From positions 1,659,001-1,723,000 of the forward strand of contig NZ_FLRH01000003.1 in the NCBI RefSeq assembly GCF_900089585.1: a stretch of 64,000 nt of DNA, read 5' to 3'. This DNA is from Micromonospora sediminicola. GTDB taxonomy: Bacteria; Actinomycetota; Actinomycetes; Mycobacteriales; Micromonosporaceae. Position 1 is the first letter of the stretch, and each line of letters starts with the position of its first letter. This document shows, in pieces, positions 59,386-64,000 of this stretch. A model generated the notes under the pieces. The model was given only the letters and a program-made list of their open reading frames with translations. It did no database searches and was not told the origin of the DNA. Made by a program: the position numbers and the translations under genes.

Positions 59386-61445
59386 TGCCCGGGACCAACA
59401 CCGTCCGGATCCTGGACGGCAACACCTTCGTGGTCTCCGAGGACACCGGTGACATCGAGGCCACGCCGAGCGAGCCGACCGGCCTCTTCTCCCTCGACAC
59501 CCGCTACCTCTCCAAGTGGGTGCTGACGGTCAACGGCGAGCGGCTCAACGCGCTGTCCTACGACGACCTGCAGTACTACGAGGCCCGCTTCTTCCTGGTC
59601 CCGGGCGTGGCCACGCACTACGTCGACGCGAAGCTGTCGATCATCCGGGAACGGGCGGTGGGCGGCAGCTTCCGGGAGACGCTGACCATCCTCAACCACG
59701 ACGAGAAGCCGGTCGACCTGGAGATCCGGATGGACGCCGGGTCCGACTTCGCCGACCTGTTCCAGGTCAAGGACGAGATCCTGAACAAGAAGGGCGAGCT
59801 GTACTCCGAGGCGGAGTCCGATCGGCTGCGCCTGGGCTACCGGCGCGGCAACTTCAAGCGGGAGACGGTGGTCTCGGCGAACCAGCCGGCCCGCTACGAC
59901 CGCAAGGGCTTCGCCTGGAGCATCCACCTGGAGCCGAACGAGCAGTGGGACGTGCTCATCGACGTGCAGACGTTCGCCATCGGTCCGGGCGGTCGGGACC
60001 TGCGGATGGGGCTGCGCGCGCACGGCACCGAGCGGCTCGCGCTCCAGCACGACCTGGAGGAGTGGATCGACCGGGCGCCGAAGGTGAACAGCGAGCACGG
60101 ACGTGTCGCGGCCACCTACCGGCGGAGCCTGGTCGACCTCGCCGCGCTGCGCTTCTCGCCGCTGTCGCTCGGCGGGCAGACGCTGCCCGCCGCCGGCCTG
60201 CCCTGGTTCATGACCATGTTCGGCCGGGACAGCATCCTCACCTGCCTCCAGGTGCTGCCGTTCGCACCGGAGATGTCGAAGACCACGCTGCGGATCCTCG
60301 CCGCGTTGCAGGGCACCCGGTTCGACGACTTCCGGGACGAGGACCCGGGCCGGATCCTGCACGAGATGCGGTACGGCGAGACCGCCGCGTTCGAGGAGCA
60401 GCCGCACTCGCCCTACTACGGCTCGGTCGACGCCACCCCGCTGTTCGTGGTGCTGCTCGACGAGTACGAGAAGTGGAGCGGCGACGTCGCGCTGGTCCGG
60501 GAGCTGGAACGGGAGTGCCGCGCCGCGCTGAAGTGGATCGACGACTACGCCGACCTGGTCGGCAACGGCTACATCTGGTACGAGCGGCGCAACACCGACA
60601 CCGGCCTGGAGAACCAGTGCTGGAAGGACTCCTGGGACTCCATCTCGTACGCCGACGGCACGCTGCCGCCGTTCCCGCGCGCCTCCTGCGAGGTGCAGGG
60701 CTACGCGTACGACGCGAAGATGCGCGCCGCCCGGATGGCCCGGGAGTTCTGGGGCGACCCCGCGTACGCCGACCAGTTGGAGCGGGAGGCGGCGGAGCTG
60801 AAGGCGCGGTTCAACCGCGACTGGTGGGTGGAGGACGGCGGCTTCTACGCGCTCGCCCTGGACCCGGAGGGGCGCCAGTGCGACGTGCTCAGCTCCAACA
60901 TCGGCCACCTGCTGTGGAGCGGGATCGTCGACGACGAACGGGCGCCGATGCTCGCCGAGCACCTGGTGGGGCCCCGGCTCTGGTCGGGTTGGGGCGTGCG
61001 GACGCTGGCCGAGGGCGAGGTCCGCTACAACCCGATCGGTTACCACAACGGCACGATCTGGCCGTTCGACAATTCGTTCGTGGCGTGGGGCCTGCGCCGG
61101 TACGGCTTCGCCGAGGAGGCGGCCACGGTCGCCAACGGCATCCTGGACGCGGCCACCTACTTCGACGGCCGGTTGCCGGAGGCGTTCGGCGGCTACCAGC
61201 GGGACCTGACCAAGTTCCCGGTGGAGTATCCGACCGCGTGCAGCCCGCAGGCCTGGTCGACCGGGGCGCCGCTGCTGCTGATCCGGACGATGCTCGGGCT
61301 GGAGCCGCACGAGGGGCACCTGGCGGTGGACCCGCGGCTGCCGGTGGGCATGGGTCGGATCGAGGTGCTGGACATCCCGGGCCGGTGGGGTCGGGTGGAC
61401 GCGTTCGCCCGCGGCCGGCTGGACCTGCACAAGCTGGACGACTGA
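59385..61445 (+). CDS. Glycogen-debranching-type glycosidase (amylo-alpha-1,6-glucosidase family)
   Basis: 686 residues. N-terminal beta-sandwich domain (NTFVVSEDTGDIEATPSEPTGLFSLDTRYLSKW...; GDE_N_bis-like) to about 290, then an (alpha/alpha)6 catalytic barrel (LPWFMTMFGRDSILTCLQVLPFAPEM, WKDSWDSISYADGT, YNPIGYHNGTIWPFDNSFVAWGLRRYG). Acidic residues in GRDS, KDSWDS and HNGTIWPFD regions are candidates for catalysis. Probably removes alpha-1,6-linked glucose or acts on a related glucan in the cytoplasm. Coupled to the SCP2-like gene upstream. Confidence 0.9.
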   Translation: MPGTNTVRILDGNTFVVSEDTGDIEATPSEPTGLFSLDTRYLSKWVLTVNGERLNALSYDDLQYYEARFFLVPGVATHYVDAKLSIIRERAVGGSFRETLTILNHDEKPVDLEIRMDAGSDFADLFQVKDEILNKKGELYSEAESDRLRLGYRRGNFKRETVVSANQPARYDRKGFAWSIHLEPNEQWDVLIDVQTFAIGPGGRDLRMGLRAHGTERLALQHDLEEWIDRAPKVNSEHGRVAATYRRSLVDLAALRFSPLSLGGQTLPAAGLPWFMTMFGRDSILTCLQVLPFAPEMSKTTLRILAALQGTRFDDFRDEDPGRILHEMRYGETAAFEEQPHSPYYGSVDATPLFVVLLDEYEKWSGDVALVRELERECRAALKWIDDYADLVGNGYIWYERRNTDTGLENQCWKDSWDSISYADGTLPPFPRASCEVQGYAYDAKMRAARMAREFWGDPAYADQLEREAAELKARFNRDWWVEDGGFYALALDPEGRQCDVLSSNIGHLLWSGIVDDERAPMLAEHLVGPRLWSGWGVRTLAEGEVRYNPIGYHNGTIWPFDNSFVAWGLRRYGFAEEAATVANGILDAATYFDGRLPEAFGGYQRDLTKFPVEYPTACSPQAWSTGAPLLLIRTMLGLEPHEGHLAVDPRLPVGMGRIEVLDIPGRWGRVDAFARGRLDLHKLDD

Positions 61446-61454
61446 GCCGGCCGG

Positions 61455-61832
61455 TCAGTGCCCGGTGTGTGCCTCGTTCGGGGGCAGCAGGCAGAACTCG
61501 TTGCCCTCCGGGTCGGCCAGCACGGTCCAGCGGGGCAGCTCGCGGACCACTGTCGCGCCGGCCTCCAGCACGGCGGCCCGCTCCTCCGCGTCGCCGACCA
61601 GGTCCAGGTGGATCCGGCCGGGCGCGGGCAGCTCGGCGGCGGGACTGATCCACAGGTCGGGCCGCCGCCCGTGCGGGTCACGCAACAGCACGGCCTCGCT
61701 CGGGGCGAGCGTACGGTCGGCGAGCTTCGCCCGGTCCGCCTCGACCACGGGCAGCCCGCTGACCGCGCTCCAGAACGGGGCGAGCAGGTAGGGGTCCCGG
61801 CAGTGGATGACGATCGCGGCGAGGTCGGGCAT
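61455..61832 (-). CDS. Glyoxalase/VOC-superfamily protein
   Basis: 125 residues from ATG 61832. VOC pattern in two halves: IVIHCRDPYLLAPFWSAVSGLPVV and RIHLDLVGDAEERAAVLEAGATVVRELPRWTVLADPEGNEFCLLPP. Similar to the Glyoxalase_6 group in actinobacteria, which often lack glyoxalase activity. Follows the hydrolase gene on the same strand after 11 bp. Confidence 0.9.
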   Translation of the reverse strand: MPDLAAIVIHCRDPYLLAPFWSAVSGLPVVEADRAKLADRTLAPSEAVLLRDPHGRRPDLWISPAAELPAPGRIHLDLVGDAEERAAVLEAGATVVRELPRWTVLADPEGNEFCLLPPNEAHTGH

Positions 61833-61843
61833 GCCTGTAGAAC

Positions 61844-62497
61844 CTAGTCGGCCGGTGCCTCCGGCAGGACGCTGTCCAGGAACGCGGCGGCGACGGCGCG
61901 CAGGTCGGGCCGGGCCAGGTCGAGCGCGTGGCCGCCGTGGGTGAGCCAGAGGTGCGTCGGGTGGCCGGCGGCGAGCAGCCGGGCGGCCAGCCCGACCGCC
62001 TGGGCGGCCGGCACCGGCACGTCGTCGCGCCCCTGCACCAGCAGCACCGGCACGCCCGAGCCGAGGTGGGTGGCGACGGTCGCGTCCGTGGTGGCCGGAT
62101 CGCCGGCGGCCGGCGGGTGGCCCAGCAGGTCGGTCCACGGGTCGTCGCCGGGGGGACGGTGGCGCCGCTGCTCCGGGTCGAGCGGGTCCACCGGAGCCCA
62201 GTACGCCAGCGCGCCCGCCACGTCGCCTGGCCGGTCCACCCCGCGCAACGCGACCTGGAGGGCGAGCATCCCACCGGCCGAGTCGCCGCCGACCAGCAGC
62301 GGCAGGTCGCCCGCCCGGGCCGCCCGCGCGGCGGCACGGACGTCGTCGAGCTGCGCCGGCCAGCGGGCCTGGTGCGAGAAGCGGTAGCCCGCCGGCACCA
62401 CCCGCAGCCCGAGCGACGCGAGCGCCGCGCCGTCCTCGTGGGCCCGGGCCCGCCAGCCCCCGCCGTGGATCCAGAGCAGCACGCCGCGTTCGGTCAT
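61844..62497 (-). CDS. Alpha/beta hydrolase, HGGGW carboxylesterase type
   Basis: 217 residues from ATG 62497. Oxyanion-hole motif LLWIHGGGWRARAH, nucleophile elbow GGDSAGGML (Ser), acid in VQGRDDVPVPAAQA and His in THGGHALDLA: a complete triad of the hormone-sensitive-lipase or kynurenine-formamidase-like type. Cytoplasmic, substrate unknown. Probably in an operon with the VOC gene. Confidence 0.92.
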   Translation of the reverse strand: MTERGVLLWIHGGGWRARAHEDGAALASLGLRVVPAGYRFSHQARWPAQLDDVRAAARAARAGDLPLLVGGDSAGGMLALQVALRGVDRPGDVAGALAYWAPVDPLDPEQRRHRPPGDDPWTDLLGHPPAAGDPATTDATVATHLGSGVPVLLVQGRDDVPVPAAQAVGLAARLLAAGHPTHLWLTHGGHALDLARPDLRAVAAAFLDSVLPEAPAD

Positions 62498-62596
62498 CCC
62501 GCCATCGTGACGGTGGCCGGGCCGGGGGACCACCCCGGTCTGCGCAGGGCAGAGCGGCCCTACGGTCGCGTAACCTACCCGGGGTAAAGTTACCGG

Positions 62597-63349
62597 ATGC
62601 CGGAGCTCGTGTACCCGCCCGTGATCACCGCCGCCAAGACGATGTTCCGCGCCCTCGACCTGCGCCTGGACGTGCAGGGCAGCGACCATGTGCCGCGCAC
62701 CGGTGGCGCCGTGTTGGCGTCCAACCACGTGAGCTACCTCGACTTCATCTTCTGCGGCTACGGCGCGCACGAGTCCCGCCGGCTGGTCCGGTTCATGGCC
62801 AAGGACAGCGTCTTCCGGCACCGGATCTCCGGGCCGCTGATGCGCGGCATGAAGCACATCCCGGTCAACCGCGCCGCCGGCGCCGGGTCCTACGCCGCCG
62901 CGGTCGGCGCGTTGCGCCGGGGCGAGGTGGTCGGCGTCTTCCCGGAGGCGACGATCAGCCGCTCCCTCACCGTGAAGGACCTGAAGAACGGCGCCGCCCG
63001 GATGGCGCAGGAGGCCGGTGTGCCGCTGCTGCCGGTCGCGCTCTGGGGCACCCAGCGGCTGTGGACCAAGGGCCGCCCGCGCACGCTGACCCGCCGGCAC
63101 ACCCCGATCACCATCCTGGTGGGGGAGCCGATGGACCCGGCCGCCTACCCGGACGGCACCGCCATGACGGCCGACCTGCGCACCCGCCTGTCGGCGCTGG
63201 TCGACCGCGCCCAGCGGGAATACCCGGACCAGCCGGCCGGCCCGGACGACGCGTGGTGGCAGCCGGCGCACCTGGGCGGCAGCGCGCCCACCCCGGAGCA
63301 GGCCGCCGAGCTGGACCGGTCGGACCGCCGCTCCCGCAGCACCTCCTGA
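62597..63349 (+). CDS. 1-acyl-glycerol-3-phosphate acyltransferase (PlsC-like)
   Basis: 250 residues. Acyltransferase block I NHVSYLD (H-x4-D) at about 43-49, block III FPEATISRS, and VPLLPVALWGTQRLW. Transfers an acyl chain to lysophosphatidic acid or a related acceptor at the membrane. The C-terminal ~35 residues are disordered. Stand-alone gene, divergent from the hydrolase. Confidence 0.93.
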   Translation: MPELVYPPVITAAKTMFRALDLRLDVQGSDHVPRTGGAVLASNHVSYLDFIFCGYGAHESRRLVRFMAKDSVFRHRISGPLMRGMKHIPVNRAAGAGSYAAAVGALRRGEVVGVFPEATISRSLTVKDLKNGAARMAQEAGVPLLPVALWGTQRLWTKGRPRTLTRRHTPITILVGEPMDPAAYPDGTAMTADLRTRLSALVDRAQREYPDQPAGPDDAWWQPAHLGGSAPTPEQAAELDRSDRRSRSTS

Positions 63350-63358
63350 TCCTCCGCG

Positions 63359-63388
63359 CCCCCGCCGCCCAGCCCCGGCGGGCGGGGA
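63359..63388. terminator. Probable bidirectional terminator
   Basis: CCCCGCCGCC pairs with GGCGGGCGGGG with one bulge, between convergent genes. Confidence 0.5.
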
Positions 63389-63422
63389 CGGCGGTCGGCG
63401 GAACGGCGGCCGGGGAGAGGCG

Positions 63423-64000
63423 TCAGCAGGCGGAGCCGGGCTGGTCGCGGACCGGGAAGTCGGTCACCGGCCAGGCGGGCGTGTCCACCGCCAGCGGGCG
63501 GTAGTAGTCGTCCCGGGACAGGAACTCCACCGGCAGCGAGCCCGGCAACGTCACCGCGCCGAGCGTCGGACCGGGGGACGCGGCCACCCGGGTGGCGAGG
63601 GCGTCGCGTTCCGGCGGGGACAGGTCCACCAGGTCCGGGTGGGCCAGCCGGAACCCGGCCACCGACCGGCGTACCTGCCGGGCCAGCGCGGTGACCAGGT
63701 CGACCGGGCCGATGAGCGCGAGCGCCGGCTGCCGGATGGTCCGCAGTGCGTCGCAGACCACGCGCAGCTCCGCGGTGTCGTCGCCGACCTCGGCCAGCTC
63801 CAGTCGGGACGGCCACTGCCAGCGGATCTGACCGCTGACCAGACGGGACAGCCGGACGGTACGCCGGTGCCGGGCGTCCGTGCGGCTGTCCCGCCCGGGG
63901 ACCAGGGACAGTTCGGAGCCGGTGCAGACGTACGCCAGCCGCCGGTCGGTCACCGTGACGGACGCCGGGGCGGGCAACGCCCAGCAGCGCACGTCCTCGG
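63423..64000 (-). CDS. Unknown protein, partial (5' end beyond the right edge)
   Basis: At least 190 residues. The frame stays open through the right edge, so the true start is probably outside the window. The visible part has a strand-rich N-terminal half (VTDRRLAYVCTGSELSLV, SGQIRWQWPSRLELAEVGDD) and a helical half (IGPVDLVTALARQVRRSVAGFRLAHPDLVDLSPPERDAL). No signal or membrane segment is seen. I do not recognise the family. Confidence 0.75.
   Translation of the reverse strand, partial: EDVRCWALPAPASVTVTDRRLAYVCTGSELSLVPGRDSRTDARHRRTVRLSRLVSGQIRWQWPSRLELAEVGDDTAELRVVCDALRTIRQPALALIGPVDLVTALARQVRRSVAGFRLAHPDLVDLSPPERDALATRVAASPGPTLGAVTLPGSLPVEFLSRDDYYRPLAVDTPAWPVTDFPVRDQPGSAC

Overview
The window is very GC-rich with strong third-position GC bias, and its content points to an actinomycete of the Micromonosporaceae, most likely Micromonospora or a close relative. 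The signs are the conservon cvnABCD, a giant NAD-type glutamate dehydrogenase, a CBM2-GH6 cellulase, several actinobacterial DUF families and a short GGGCCC-centred palindromic repeat. It reads as ordinary chromosome: I see no tRNA, rRNA, phage, IS element or CRISPR array.

Layout. 1-4.1 kb: 3' part of the large glutamate dehydrogenase. 4.2-6.2 kb: a class F-like sortase with its probable wall-anchored substrate. 6.4-8.5 kb: a secreted cellobiohydrolase behind a CebR/CelR-like operator. 8.6-12.9 kb: a sodium:solute symporter, small membrane and disordered proteins, and two paralogues sharing a C-terminal domain. 13.2-17 kb: the conservon (NIT-domain sensor kinase, roadblock protein, DUF742 protein, GTPase). 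17-21.7 kb: a lactonase-fold protein, a solute-binding/VWA fusion and a polyprenyl glycosylphosphotransferase. 21.8-26.3 kb: two PP2C/SpoIIE phosphatases, a MarR regulator and a cobalamin-binding protein carrying the WX9EH light-sensor signature. 26.4-30.4 kb: xylose catabolism (ROK repressor divergent from xylA-xylB). 30.4-38.3 kb: an MFS transporter bracketed by inverted 53-nt repeats, then an alpha-glucoside ABC operon (binding protein, two permeases, LacI regulator, GH13 alpha-glucosidase) read leftwards.

38.4-43.2 kb: M23 peptidase, TspO, small membrane protein, metallophosphoesterase, nucleotidyltransferase, thymidylate-kinase-like protein and a short-chain dehydrogenase. 43.4-47.8 kb: cell-wall recycling (murR-murQ with an operator), a primary-like sigma factor and an NlpC/P60 peptidase. 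48.3-51.4 kb: small conserved actinobacterial proteins. 51.5-52.8 kb: DAHP synthase preceded by a probable aromatic-amino-acid leader peptide and attenuator. 53-57.6 kb: an M16 peptidase pair and asd. 57.7-64 kb: TMEM175-like channel, CBS protein, SCP2-like protein with a glycogen-debranching-type glycosidase, glyoxalase-like protein, alpha/beta hydrolase, PlsC-type acyltransferase and a partial unknown gene.

The most promising observations are the B12 photosensor-like protein translationally coupled to a PAS-GAF-PP2C phosphatase, the aromatic leader/attenuator before DAHP synthase, and the paired 53-nt elements whose first bases are the stop codons of the flanking genes. All identifications come from reading motifs by eye; no database search was run.
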